DNA of 60,360 nucleotides from Pseudoflavonifractor sp. An184 (GCF_002160305.1 NZ_NFKI01000018.1:1-60360); one strand, 5' to 3'; numbered from the stretch's first letter, positions 17,514 to 24,998 are shown. Numbers and translations: made by a program. The notes: generated by a model not told the origin, from the sequence alone.

Positions 17514-17939
17514 ATGCGCATCATGGCAATCGACTACGGAGACGCCCACACGGGGGTGGCCATCTCCGACCCCACCGGCCTGCTGGCGGGGACCACCACC
17601 ACCATCCACAGCCGGAAGGACCAGGTGGTCCTGGAGGAGCTGCGCAGGCTGATAGAGCAGTACCAGGTGGACGAGCTGGTGATGGGCTTCCCCCGGAACA
17701 TGGACGGGACGGAGGGCCCCCGGGCCCAGCTCTACCGGGACTTCGCCCGGCAGGTGGAGGAGGCCACCGGCCTCAGGCCCGTGCTGTGGGACGAGCGGCG
17801 CACCACCATCGACGCCCACCGCATCCTCTTTGACGCGGGGAAGAACGCCAAAAAGCGGAAAAAGACGGTGGACGCGGTGGCCGCCTCCCTGATCTTAGAG
17901 GGGTATCTCACCTTCCGGAGGACCCGGGGGGAAATTTGA
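17514..17939 (+). CDS. ruvX: Putative pre-16S rRNA nuclease / Holliday junction resolvase-like RuvX (YqgF)
   Basis: A 141-residue RNase H-fold nuclease of the YqgF family, associated with 16S rRNA 5' end maturation and, by fold, Holliday junction resolution. The acidic N-terminal motif MAIDYGDAHTGVAISD, LVMGFPRNMDG, and the DERRTTIDAHRIL and DAVAASLILEGYL segments are characteristic. The ATG at 17514 has GAGGAGAGAG upstream. It leads an apparent five-gene operon (ruvX, ABM protein, EFR1, aldolase, mtnA) with gaps of 18, 48, 5 and 1 bases. Confidence 0.92.
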   Translation: MRIMAIDYGDAHTGVAISDPTGLLAGTTTTIHSRKDQVVLEELRRLIEQYQVDELVMGFPRNMDGTEGPRAQLYRDFARQVEEATGLRPVLWDERRTTIDAHRILFDAGKNAKKRKKTVDAVAASLILEGYLTFRRTRGEI

Positions 17940-17957
17940 CGAAAGAGGGTTTTGCTC

Positions 17958-18248
17958 ATGCTTTTGATACAGGTGACCTACACCATGCGCCCGGGACAGC
18001 GGGATGCCTTTGTCCGCAAAATCCGGGAGAGCGGCATTCTGGACGCCATCCGGGGGGAGGAGGGCTGTCTGGGCTACTCCTACTACCTGCCCGAGGAGGA
18101 GGACGGCACCCTGCTGCTCATCGAGAAGTGGACCGGAGCCCCGGCCCAGAAGGCCCACCTGGAGACCCCGCACATGAAGCAGATGGCCGCCTTCAAGCCG
18201 GAGTATGTGGCGGACACCAAGCTGATTTCCTGCACCATTCCGGACTGA
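17958..18248 (+). CDS. Antibiotic biosynthesis monooxygenase (ABM)-domain protein
   Basis: A 96-residue ferredoxin-like dimeric alpha/beta-barrel protein of the ABM/YgiN superfamily, judged from PGQRDAFVRKI, EEGCLGYSYY, and LLLIEKWTGAPAQKAHLETPHMKQM. Members include quinol monooxygenases, haem-degrading enzymes and autoinducer-2 monooxygenases, and many have no known activity; no haem-degradation residues can be assigned. I chose ATG 17958 with AGAGGG eight bases upstream; TTG 17952 would add two residues. Confidence 0.75.
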   Translation: MLLIQVTYTMRPGQRDAFVRKIRESGILDAIRGEEGCLGYSYYLPEEEDGTLLLIEKWTGAPAQKAHLETPHMKQMAAFKPEYVADTKLISCTIPD

Positions 18249-18296
18249 GCGCACCCCGCCGCAGGCGGACGAGATATATGTGAGGAGGAAGTTTTT

Positions 18297-19130
18297 ATGA
18301 ACATCAAAACGGTCTGGGCCGTCTATTTCAGCGGCACCGGCACCACCGAGAAGGTGGCCACCACCCTGGCCAAGGATTTGGCGGAGCGGCTGGGAGCCGG
18401 GTATGATACTTACTGCTTCAACCTGCCCCAGGCCCGGGAGAAGGACCTGTCCTTCGGGCCGGAGGATCTGGTGGTGCTGGGCACTCCGGTGTACGCCGGG
18501 CGGGTGCCCAACCTGCTGATGCCCTATGTGCGGGACCACATCAAGGGGAACGGCACCCTGGGGGTGCCCGTGGTGCTGTACGGCAACCGGAACTACGACG
18601 ACGGCCTCATCGAGCTGCGCAACCTGATGCGGGACAACGGCTTCATGCCCGTGGCCGCCGGGGCCTTCGTGGGGGAGCACTCCTTCTCCAAGGTCCTGGG
18701 CGCAGGCCGCCCCGACGGGGAGGACATGGCCCTGGTGGCCCAGCTGGGGGAGAAAGCGGCTGAAAAGGTGAAAGCCTTGACAGAGATTCCCGCCCAGGCG
18801 GTCTCCGTTACCGGCTGCGACCCCATCCGCCCCTACTACACCCCCCGGGACCGCCACGGGGAGCCCATCAAGGACTTTTTGAAGGCCAAGCCGGTGACCG
18901 ACCCGGACAAGTGCGTGAAGTGCGGGCTGTGCGCCCGGCTGTGCCCCATGGGCTCCATCGACCCCGCCGACGTGTCCAACGTGGCGGGCAAGTGCATCAA
19001 GTGCTGCGCCTGCGTGAAGAAGTGCCCCACGGGAGCCAAGTACTTCGACCACGAGGGCTACCTGTACCACCAGCACGAGCTGGAGGACCAGTACGCCGGC
19101 CGCCGGGCCCCCAGCGAGATCTTCGTGTAA
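18297..19130 (+). CDS. EFR1-family flavodoxin-ferredoxin fusion protein
   Basis: A 277-residue two-domain electron carrier. Residues 1-165 form a flavodoxin-like FMN domain (WAVYFSGTGTTEKVATTLA, VVLGTPVYAGRVPNLLMPY). Residues 200-260 form a 2[4Fe-4S] ferredoxin domain with CVKCGLCARLCPMG (Cys206, 209, 212, 216) and CIKCCACVKKCPTGA. Its partner is unknown. Being co-transcribed with an aldolase and mtnA, and in a window with several radical SAM enzymes, a role as a low-potential reductant is possible but inferred. ATG 18297 has GAGGAGG upstream. Confidence 0.88.
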   Translation: MNIKTVWAVYFSGTGTTEKVATTLAKDLAERLGAGYDTYCFNLPQAREKDLSFGPEDLVVLGTPVYAGRVPNLLMPYVRDHIKGNGTLGVPVVLYGNRNYDDGLIELRNLMRDNGFMPVAAGAFVGEHSFSKVLGAGRPDGEDMALVAQLGEKAAEKVKALTEIPAQAVSVTGCDPIRPYYTPRDRHGEPIKDFLKAKPVTDPDKCVKCGLCARLCPMGSIDPADVSNVAGKCIKCCACVKKCPTGAKYFDHEGYLYHQHELEDQYAGRRAPSEIFV

Positions 19131-19135
19131 AGGAT

Positions 19136-19813
19136 ATGGACCATACAGAACTTGTACTGCGGGAGGAGCTGTGCCGTGCGGCACAGCTCCTCTATCAGCG
19201 GGGCTATGTGGTGGGCCACGACGGAAACCTGTCCCTCCGCCTGGGGGAGGACCGCATCCTCATCACCCCCTCCGGGGTGAGCAAGGGCCGCCTGGAGCCG
19301 GACATGCTGGTGGTGTGCGATCTGGAGGGCCGGGTGCGCTCCGGGGAGCGCTACCCGTCCTCCGAGACGGCCATGCACCTGCTGGTCTATAAAGAGCGGC
19401 CCGACGCCGGGGCGGTGGTCCACGCCCATCCCCCCATGGCCACCGCCTTCGCCATCCGGCGCACGCCCCTGAGGGAGCCCTACCTCACCGAGACGGTGAG
19501 CGGCCTGGGGGAGGTGCCGGTGGCCCCCTTCGCCATGCCCTCCACCCAGGAGGTGCCCGAGAGCATCCGCCCCTTTGCGGCCCATCACAGCGCGGTGCTC
19601 CTGGCCAACCACGGGGCTCTGGCCTGGGGGCGGGACCTGTGGGAGGCCTTCGACCGCATGGAGACGGTGGAGCAGACCGCCAAAATTTACGCCTGGGTCC
19701 AGCTGCTGGGCGGGGGCGTGGAGCTCACCCGGGAGCAGACCCAGGGGCTGCTGGCCCTGTCCGGCCGGTATGAGCGCCTCGCCGGCCGCCGGGAGCCCGG
19801 AAAGGAGGACTGA
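19136..19813 (+). CDS. Class II aldolase family protein (5'-deoxyribulose/methylthioribulose phosphate type suspected)
   Basis: A 225-residue zinc-dependent class II aldolase/adducin-family protein. The expected residues are present with the spacing of L-fuculose-phosphate aldolase: Glu77 (SSETAMH), His96 and His98 (HAHP) and His159 (LANHGAL). The start ATG is five bases after the EFR1 stop, and mtnA starts one base after this stop. The pairing with mtnA suggests cleavage of 5-deoxyribulose 1-phosphate or methylthioribulose 1-phosphate to dihydroxyacetone phosphate plus an aldehyde. Alternatives are a generic fuculose-type aldolase or an MtnB-type dehydratase of the same superfamily; the retained catalytic Glu argues for aldolase activity. 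Confidence 0.82.
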   Translation: MDHTELVLREELCRAAQLLYQRGYVVGHDGNLSLRLGEDRILITPSGVSKGRLEPDMLVVCDLEGRVRSGERYPSSETAMHLLVYKERPDAGAVVHAHPPMATAFAIRRTPLREPYLTETVSGLGEVPVAPFAMPSTQEVPESIRPFAAHHSAVLLANHGALAWGRDLWEAFDRMETVEQTAKIYAWVQLLGGGVELTREQTQGLLALSGRYERLAGRREPGKED

Positions 19814-19814
19814 C

Positions 19815-20891
19815 ATGGCAGAACAGGAGATCCTCAACGTCCGCCTGGGGGAGGGGGACCGGAGCGTGGTCCTGCTGGACCAGAGCCAGCTCCCCAACCG
19901 GGTGGAGTACCGCACAGTGACCCGGCTTCCGGACATGGTGGAGGCCATCCAGTCCCTGCGGGTGCGGGGCGCCCCCGCCATCGGCATCTTCGCCGGGTAC
20001 TGCCTGTACGTGCTGGCCCGGCAGCTCATAGAGCAGGGATTATCCGGCCCCGCCTTTTTGGATAAATTGAACCGACAGGGAAAAGTGCTTGTCAGCTCAC
20101 GGCCCACAGCGGTAAACCTGGCCTGGGCGGTGGGGCGGCTCACTCGCCGGGCCGCCCGGATGGCCGGTGCGCCGGCCGAGTACATCGTCTCCGCCCTGGG
20201 GGAGGAGGCCCGGGCCATCCGCCGGGAGGACGAGGAGATGTGCCAAAAAATCGCCGAGCACGGCCTGTCCCTCCTGAAGCCGGGGGACGGGGTGCTGACC
20301 CACTGTAATGCGGGACCCCTTGCCACCTCCAAATACGGCACCGCCCTGGGTCCCATCCTTCTGGGACACGAGCGGGGAATCCCCCTAAAAGTGTTTGCCG
20401 ACGAGACCCGGCCCCTCCTCCAGGGGGCCCGCCTCACCGCCTGGGAGCTGCAGCAGGCGGGGGTGGATGTGACCCTCATCTGTGACAATATGGCCTCCAT
20501 GGTGATGAAAAACGGCTCCATTCAGGCCTGTTTTGTGGGCTGCGACCGGGTGGCCGCCAACGGGGACGCGGCCAACAAGATCGGCACCAGCGGAGTGGCC
20601 ATTCTGGCCAGGCACTACGGCGTCCCCTTCTATGTGCTGGGCCCCACCTCCACCATCGACTGGACCTGCCCCGACGGGGCCCACATCCCAATCGAGGAGC
20701 GCGACGGGGAGGAGATCCGCTCCCTGTGGTACCGGGAGCCCATGGCTCCGGCGGGGGTGAAGTGCTATAACCCCGCTTTCGACGTCACCGACCACACCCT
20801 GATCTCCGGCATCGTCACCGAGTACGGCGTCTGCCGCCCGCCCTTCTCCCGGTCGCTGAAAAAGCTTTTTGAGACAATATCCAGCAAGTAA
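19815..20891 (+). CDS. mtnA: S-methyl-5-thioribose-1-phosphate isomerase
   Basis: A 358-residue aldose-ketose isomerase that converts methylthioribose 1-phosphate to the ribulose form; some homologues accept 5-deoxyribose 1-phosphate. Catalytic Cys164 ([17 protein letters not shown]) and Asp244 ([17 protein letters not shown]) correspond to Cys160 and Asp240 of the Bacillus enzyme. The N-terminal VRGAPAIGI and the C-terminal [17 protein letters not shown] are family hallmarks. AAAGGAGG lies just upstream of ATG 19815. No other classical methionine-salvage genes are in the window. Confidence 0.93.
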   Translation: MAEQEILNVRLGEGDRSVVLLDQSQLPNRVEYRTVTRLPDMVEAIQSLRVRGAPAIGIFAGYCLYVLARQLIEQGLSGPAFLDKLNRQGKVLVSSRPTAVNLAWAVGRLTRRAARMAGAPAEYIVSALGEEARAIRREDEEMCQKIAEHGLSLLKPGDGVLTHCNAGPLATSKYGTALGPILLGHERGIPLKVFADETRPLLQGARLTAWELQQAGVDVTLICDNMASMVMKNGSIQACFVGCDRVAANGDAANKIGTSGVAILARHYGVPFYVLGPTSTIDWTCPDGAHIPIEERDGEEIRSLWYREPMAPAGVKCYNPAFDVTDHTLISGIVTEYGVCRPPFSRSLKKLFETISSK

Positions 20892-20913
20892 ATTTACTTG
20901 TCATACTGAGATG

Positions 20914-20946
20914 CAAAAAACAGCCGCCCGAAGGCGGCTGTTTTGC
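20914..20946. terminator. Bidirectional terminator between mtnA and a convergent gene
   Basis: AAAAAACAGCCGCC, loop CGAA, then GGCGGCTGTTTT. The A- and T-tracts on both sides let it serve mtnA (plus) and the convergent gene at 20963-21385 (minus). Confidence 0.85.
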
Positions 20947-20962
20947 GTTTGCTTGCGGCTGT

Positions 20963-21385
20963 TTACGGCGTATCCAGATCCACCAGGATATTGTCGGTGC
21001 CGTGCTGTTCAAATTCGGCGATGTAGGCGTCGATGCGGCTGGTCAGTTCGTCGTAGTTGCTCTCGTCGATGGGAGCGTCGTCCATATCCCGGCGGGCCAG
21101 ATCCTCCGCCAGGATGTCAAAAAACACATTGTTCTCATATTCCATAATGGCCTCGTGGATTCCGCCCTCCACAAAGGCGCGGGAGGGGACGATCTCCCCC
21201 TGATACAGCTCCGCCAGGGAGGGCATGCCCTCCAGCGCGGCCCTCCCGAACAGAAGGCTCTCCACCTCGTCATAATCCGTAAAGCGCTGATCGCCCCGGG
21301 TGGAATTCAAGATCCAGTTTCCGATGTACACCAGGTCAAGCAGACGGCGAAATTGCTTTTGACTCAATTCCAGGTTCATTTCCAT
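20963..21385 (-). CDS. Uncharacterised acidic protein
   Basis: A 140-residue, strongly acidic protein that I do not recognise. It begins MEMNLELSQKQFRRLLDLVYIGNWILNSTR and appears mostly alpha-helical, with no membrane segment, cysteine motif or signal peptide. It has its own near-consensus promoter (21437-21464) and a terminator shared with mtnA, so expression is plausible. ATG 21385 has a GGAGGCC upstream. No function is proposed. Confidence 0.7.
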   Translation of the reverse strand: MEMNLELSQKQFRRLLDLVYIGNWILNSTRGDQRFTDYDEVESLLFGRAALEGMPSLAELYQGEIVPSRAFVEGGIHEAIMEYENNVFFDILAEDLARRDMDDAPIDESNYDELTSRIDAYIAEFEQHGTDNILVDLDTP

Positions 21386-21436
21386 GGCCTCCTTTCCCAG
21401 AACCGAAGCAGGCGGTCGGGTCTTTCCTCACCCTAT

Positions 21437-21464
21437 ATTATAGTCTATGTGGGAGGGTTGTCAA
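21437..21464 (-). promoter_or_regulatory. Sigma-A promoter for the acidic protein gene
   Basis: On the minus strand, TTGACA (21459-21464), a 16-nt spacer and TATAAT (21437-21442), both consensus hexamers. Confidence 0.82.
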
Positions 21465-21591
21465 ATGGAGAAAGCGGGTTTTTCATGGAAAATTGGCCGG
21501 GCTGTTCCGGCCTGGGGGTTGGGGCGGAAGCGGACGCAGAAAAATTTCTCTTTCTCCGCTCTCTCCGCCGCCCCGGGCGCGGCACTATTAC

Positions 21592-21682
21592 TGTAACAGT
21601 GACAATGACAATAACAATGACATTAACATGTAACTGTAACTGTGACTGTAACTGTGACTGTAACTGTGACTGTTACTATAAC
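21592..21682 (+). repeat. Degenerate NNTRAC hexanucleotide tandem repeat
   Basis: About 15 consecutive hexamers of the form NNTRAC (for example TGTAAC, TGTGAC, AATGAC, ATTAAC), with one 7-nt unit in the middle. The right half alternates TGTAAC and TGTGAC. In one plus-strand frame this reads as alternating Thr/Val then Cys/Asn/Asp. Similar tracts are common in the low-complexity tails of phage and integrative-element replication proteins. Confidence 0.75.
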
Positions 21683-21753
21683 GGAGCCCTAGTTGTACGG
21701 GAACGTGCCACAAAACGCCCCCTTTTCCAGGAGGGTAGAAGGAGGCGAAAGCT

Positions 21754-22185
21754 TTGAACAATCGAAAACGAGGGTTCGTCTTTTATTTTGACAATATTCT
21801 GGCGGTGGAGAGCCTGCCGCCGGACCAGCGCGGGTGGCTGCTGTCCGCCCTGTGCTCCTATGCGGACCGGGTGTGGCAGGACACCTCCGTGGGCATCGAG
21901 GAGGTCCTGGACCTGTACCCCCAGATGTCCCAGCAGGCCTCGGTGGCCTGCCGCTTTCTGGCGGCCGGGGTGCTGCGGGACACTCAGAAGTGGCTCACCC
22001 AGCAGGAGCTGCGCACCCGCCGCCGGGAGCAGCAGGGGAGAGCGCCCCTCGCCGCCCGGCCGGCCTCGCCCGCCCAGGACAGCCCCCAGTCCCTGGAGCG
22101 CTACCGCCAGGACGTGGAGCTGGCCCGCCGGGTTTTGGAGGAGAGCCGGAGGGAGGACGAGGCCCTGTCGGCGAAAGAGAGCTGA
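21754..22185 (+). CDS. Small accessory protein with a DUF6291-like N-terminal region
   Basis: A 143-residue protein. The first 90 residues (FVFYFDNILAVESLPPDQRGWLLSALCSYADRV, then a second helical block) resemble the N-terminal domain of phage and integrative-element DnaD-type or DUF6291 proteins. The rest is Arg/Glu-rich and probably coiled. The TTG start at 21754 has AAGGAGGC six bases upstream. The frame stops at 22185, and the next codons, in the same frame, encode a Spo0A C-terminal-like fragment. Function unknown; likely a remnant of an accessory element. Confidence 0.55.
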   Translation: MNNRKRGFVFYFDNILAVESLPPDQRGWLLSALCSYADRVWQDTSVGIEEVLDLYPQMSQQASVACRFLAAGVLRDTQKWLTQQELRTRRREQQGRAPLAARPASPAQDSPQSLERYRQDVELARRVLEESRREDEALSAKES

Positions 22186-22476
22186 AAATATGCCATTCAG
22201 CTCGCTGTTGAAGACGAGGACCGCCTGGAGGCTGTCACAAAAGAAATCTACATGGAGACCGCGTTCCACTTCAACTGTACTTGGACTGCGGTGGAACGCA
22301 ATATCCGAACCGCCGTAGCGAGGGCATGGAAAATCAACCGTCCTCTCTTGGCCGAGATAGCTGGCTATCCGCTGACTTGTACCCCTACCGCATCTGAATT
22401 TATTGAGATCCTGGCCTCTTACATACTCCGTTCATCTCAGTCACAGTTACCACTGTGGCCTTTTGCCCTGCTTTGA
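22186..22476 (+). pseudogene. Fragment resembling the Spo0A C-terminal DNA-binding domain
   Basis: In the frame directly after the stop of the preceding gene, the translation runs KYAIQLAVEDEDRLEAVTKEIY, then METAFHFNCTWTAVERNIRT, and on to PTASEFIEILASYIL. This resembles the Spo0A C-terminal response-element domain (KEIY...FxxxxxxVERNIRxAI...FIxxxAxYI). No start codon with a ribosome binding site and no receiver domain is present, and the last residues look like read-through. It is most likely a deletion remnant of a Spo0A-C-like regulatory protein carried by an accessory element. Confidence 0.6.
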
Positions 22477-22648
22477 TTATTCCACCTCTTTCCTTTTACC
22501 CTTTTCTCTTTTAACTCTTGACTTTTTATAGCTGGTCTCTCTGATGAGAATGGCACTATCCTATCAGACGGACCTGAAGGCAGTCTGAAAAAGTGGTAAA
22601 GAAATCGTGGACAGAGGATGAAGTGCTTACATCCGCTGGCTGAATGGC
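22477..22648. other. Short non-coding patch after the Spo0A-like fragment
   Basis: Lower in GC than its surroundings, with pyrimidine runs (TTTCCTTTTACCCTTTTCTC). No gene can be supported; it is probably the end of the decayed accessory insertion. Confidence 0.5.
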
Positions 22649-23653
22649 CTAGATGGCCAGCAGCAGGACCGCGATGCGGAAGTAGACCAGCAGGGAGACG
22701 GCGTCGGCGATGGTGGTGATCAGGGGGCTGGCCATGACGGCGGGGTCCAGCCCCAGCCGGCTGGCCGCGATGGGCAGCAGGCAGCCCAGCAGCTTGGAGG
22801 AGACCACCGTGACAATGAGGGTCAGACTGACCACCAGGGCGACGGCGGTTCCCACCTGGCTGAAGAGGGTCAGCCGGGCCAGATTGACCAGGGCCAGGGT
22901 CACGCCGCACAGAACGCCCACCTGGAGCTCCTTCCAGGAGGCTCTCCACCAGTCGCCCCACCGGAGCTCCCCCAGAGAGAGGCTTCGGATGACGGTGACC
23001 GAGGACTGGCTGCCGCAGTTGCCTCCGGTGTCCATGAGCATGGGAATGAAGGCGGTGAGGGCAACCTGGGCGGCCAGGGCGTCCTCAAAATAGGTGATGA
23101 TGGCTCCGGTGAAGGAGGCGGAGATCATCAGCAGCAGGAGCCACACCACCCGGTGCCGGTACAGGTCCAGGACCCGGGTGAGGAGATAGGGGCGCTCCGA
23201 GGGCTGGATGGCGGCCATACGCTCCATGTCCTCGGTGGCCTCCTCTTTGAGAACGCCCAGAGCGTCCTCGGCGGTGAAGGTGCCCACCAGACGTCCCGAC
23301 CCATCGGCCACGGGCAGCTCGGACACCTCCAGCTGATCCAGGAGGGCGGCGGCCCGCTCCTGGTCCTCCTGGGGGGCCAGGACGGCCTTCGGCGCCTCCG
23401 CGGCCTGGTCCAGACGGGCCCTCTCCGGCAGAGTCAGCAGGGTGCGGACGGTGAGCAGGCCCAGCAGGAGCCCCTCCTCATCCACCACATAGCAGTTGGT
23501 CAAAAAGTCCTGGGGGATACCCACCTGGCGCAGACGGGCCAGGGCCTCCCGGGCGGTCATCCGGGGGGAGAGGAACAGGGGCTCCCGGGACATGACGGCC
23601 GCCACCGTATCCTGGGCGGCAGGCGCGGTGTACAGAATGTTGTTCTTCATCAT
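22649..23653 (-). CDS. mgtE: MgtE-family magnesium transporter lacking most of the N-terminal domain
   Basis: A 334-residue MgtE-type Mg2+ channel. Two CBS domains span about 20-140 (MSREPLFLSPRMTAREALARLR; VSELPVADGSGRLVGTFTAEDAL), followed by the five-helix transport domain (about 165-334) with TGGNCGSQSS and the pore-associated AVMASPLITTIADAVSLLVY. Typical MgtE is about 450 residues with an N-terminal superhelical Mg2+-sensing domain; here the protein begins almost at the CBS pair. AAGGAGG lies eight bases before ATG 23653 and no upstream coding extension is evident, so the short form looks native. Confidence 0.9.
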   Translation of the reverse strand: MMKNNILYTAPAAQDTVAAVMSREPLFLSPRMTAREALARLRQVGIPQDFLTNCYVVDEEGLLLGLLTVRTLLTLPERARLDQAAEAPKAVLAPQEDQERAAALLDQLEVSELPVADGSGRLVGTFTAEDALGVLKEEATEDMERMAAIQPSERPYLLTRVLDLYRHRVVWLLLLMISASFTGAIITYFEDALAAQVALTAFIPMLMDTGGNCGSQSSVTVIRSLSLGELRWGDWWRASWKELQVGVLCGVTLALVNLARLTLFSQVGTAVALVVSLTLIVTVVSSKLLGCLLPIAASRLGLDPAVMASPLITTIADAVSLLVYFRIAVLLLAI

Positions 23654-23924
23654 GGGAATTTCCTCCTTGTCGTCGAAGTCCGGCAGAGCCGGCGGTCAAA
23701 GACAGGGAGGTCCGGTCGATTCGAGCAGGGCTGGGAAACCCGGGCAGGCCGGAAAAGAGGGCGGGAGACGCCGTCTTCCGCCGTTTTCAGGCGGACCCTC
23801 CGGCGCGCCTTCCGCGTCCCGCTCCATGGACGCGGAGGGTATGGGGCCATATTCGTCTTCCGTGACCTCGGCTGCCGCTGTCCATGGAACTCACCTCACT
23901 TTGTTTTGATTTGGAAGGGCCCGG

Positions 23925-23967
23925 AAAAAGAGAGACACGCGAAGCTGCGGCGGCAGTCTCGCGTGTC
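23925..23967 (-). terminator. Riboswitch-linked terminator upstream of mgtE
   Basis: On the minus strand, GACACGCGA (complement of 23934-23942) pairs with TCGCGTGTC (23959-23967), followed by a T-run (complement of 23925-23929). It lies between the M-box and mgtE, as expected for transcriptional attenuation at high Mg2+. Confidence 0.82.
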
Positions 23968-23984
23968 TTTGTTCTCTCAAAACA

Positions 23985-24145
23985 CATGGGCCGCCGTCCG
24001 AGCTTTAGCATCACAGGGCGGTGAAGCCACATTAGAGCCTGCCTTGCATTCGACAGGCCCTGTTCAAACCAGCGCAGGATGTCTCCATCCTTTTGCGGCA
24101 GCGGCCCATATCCCTGTGGTAGCCTTACCTACCGGGTCCGCGGTC
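23985..24145 (-). ncRNA. M-box (ykoK) Mg2+ riboswitch
   Basis: The minus strand shows the conserved M-box blocks in order: GGTAGGTAAGGCTACC, GGGATATGGGCCGCTGCCG, a variable arm, AGGCAGGCTCTAATGTGGCT, and GTGATGCTAAAGCTC near the 3' end. These match the ykoK leader. M-box RNAs bind Mg2+ and shut down magnesium transporter genes, so placement upstream of mgtE agrees. A terminator follows (23925-23967). Confidence 0.88.
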
Positions 24146-24175
24146 AGTATACCACGGCGTCAAACGCCGTGTCAA
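24146..24175 (-). promoter_or_regulatory. mgtE promoter with a palindrome in its spacer
   Basis: On the minus strand, TTGACA (24170-24175), an 18-nt spacer and TATACT (24146-24151). The spacer is almost filled by a perfect inverted repeat, CACGGCG-TTTGA-CGCCGTG (24153-24171), in a position where a bound protein would block RNA polymerase. Confidence 0.75.
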
Positions 24176-24369
24176 GAAAATTTTTCTTCCGCTTTTATGT
24201 GAATATTTCCTGTATTTTGTGAAAAAGAGGGGGAGTTTATTCCCGTTTTCCAGTCCCGTACGGAGCGTCCCGGAGAGCGCCGCCCTTCGGGGGAGCGGCC
24301 GCCCGCAGTTTCCGCGCCTATCCCCGAAGGCATTGCTCCCTGCGAGAAAATATGCAGGAGGAGGGCGGC

Positions 24370-24472
24370 GGCTCCGTCAAAAAGCGCCGCTGCTTTTGCG
24401 CCGCACCGCGGCGCGGCGGCCCCCGGCTGAGCTCAGACGGATTCTGCTCCGCAGAGGTTTTTCAACAGATTG
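24370..24472 (+). mobile_element. Divergent family A element, copy A4
   Basis: Begins GGCTCCGTCAAAAAGC and ends GAGGTTTTTCAACAGATTG, resembling the inverted ends of A1 and A2. It contains a CTTTTGCGCCGC...GCGGCGCGGCG hairpin and a CGGATTCTGCTCCGCAGAGG block like A1. It is about half the length of A1. Its right end abuts the rnpB 3' hairpin. Assignment is less certain than for A1-A3. Confidence 0.45.
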
Positions 24473-24504
24473 AGGGGATACGCGCCGAAACGCGTATCCC
24501 CTCT
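24473..24504 (-). terminator. 3' hairpin downstream of rnpB
   Basis: GAGGGGATACGCG paired with CGCGTATCCCCTC, a 13-bp perfect stem directly past the RNase P RNA. It lacks a T-run because the family A element abuts it; it could be a stripped terminator or a processing element. Confidence 0.6.
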
Positions 24505-24863
24505 GGTACAAGCGGGCCTGTAAGCCGGGTTCTGTCTTTTAAGACAGCCATCTATCTCGACGCGCTGTTGCCAACGCGCTCAAGCCGCCTCCCCGGGACG
24601 GCCGGGCCGGCCTATGTGTCCCTCCACGGCGTTGCTCCGGATAGAGTTTACAGCGATGGGCGCTTTCACACGCCATCGGGTGAGCTCTTACCTCACCTTT
24701 CCACCTTTGCCGCCCCATGGCGGAGCGGTAGTCTATTTCTGTTGCACTTTTCCTAGGGTCGCCCCCGGCGGGTGTTACCCGTTATCCCTGCCCTGTGGAG
24801 CCCGGACTTTCCTCACAGACGGGCCTTTCGCCCCGCCCGCGCGGCTGTCCAGCCCGCTTGCGC
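24505..24863 (-). ncRNA. rnpB: RNase P RNA, bacterial class A
   Basis: The minus strand contains the conserved core: GAGGAAAGTCCGGGCTCC and ACAGGGCA with GGGTAACACCC near the 5' end, AAAGTGCAACAGAAA, GGTAAGAGCTCACC, and near the 3' end GAACCCGGCTTACAGGCCC. Helix P1 is formed by CAAGCGGGC (5') and GCCCGCTTG (3'). RNase P RNA removes tRNA 5' leaders together with RnpA. The 5' end is inferred from the promoter at 24869-24897. Confidence 0.95.
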
Positions 24864-24868
24864 CCTCT

Positions 24869-24897
24869 ATCATACCGGAAAACCGGACGGTTGTCAA
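24869..24897 (-). promoter_or_regulatory. rnpB promoter
   Basis: On the minus strand, TTGACA (24892-24897), a 17-nt spacer and TATGAT (24869-24874), directly upstream of the RNase P RNA. Confidence 0.88.
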
Positions 24898-24921
24898 ATA
24901 AAAGGGCCGGGTTCTTGGGAA

Positions 24922-24950
24922 TTGAATTTTTCCGGCCGCTATGGTAATAT
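24922..24950 (+). promoter_or_regulatory. Promoter for murD
   Basis: TTGAAT (24922-24927), a 17-nt spacer and TAATAT (24945-24950), 48 bases before the murD start. Confidence 0.7.
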
Positions 24951-24998
24951 ACTAACCAGGTAAGAATTCACTGGAACGGAATGGAAGGAGGGGGCGTT

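Larger units (their letters stand above)
21386..21753. other. Intergenic region with promoter and hexanucleotide tract
   Basis: Holds the minus-strand promoter for the 140-residue protein gene (21437-21464), a GC-rich stretch, and an unusual tract of NNTRAC hexamers (21592-21682). A ribosome binding site (21739-21747) precedes the next gene. No other gene is seen. Confidence 0.6.

Noticed and set aside
21592-21682. CRISPR-like repeat array
   Set aside because: The units are 6 nt and contiguous without spacers; no cas genes are near.
24219-24473. Small plus-strand genes between the M-box region and rnpB
   Set aside because: The frames overlap the family A copy A4 and antisense repeats, and lack ribosome binding sites and recognisable protein features.
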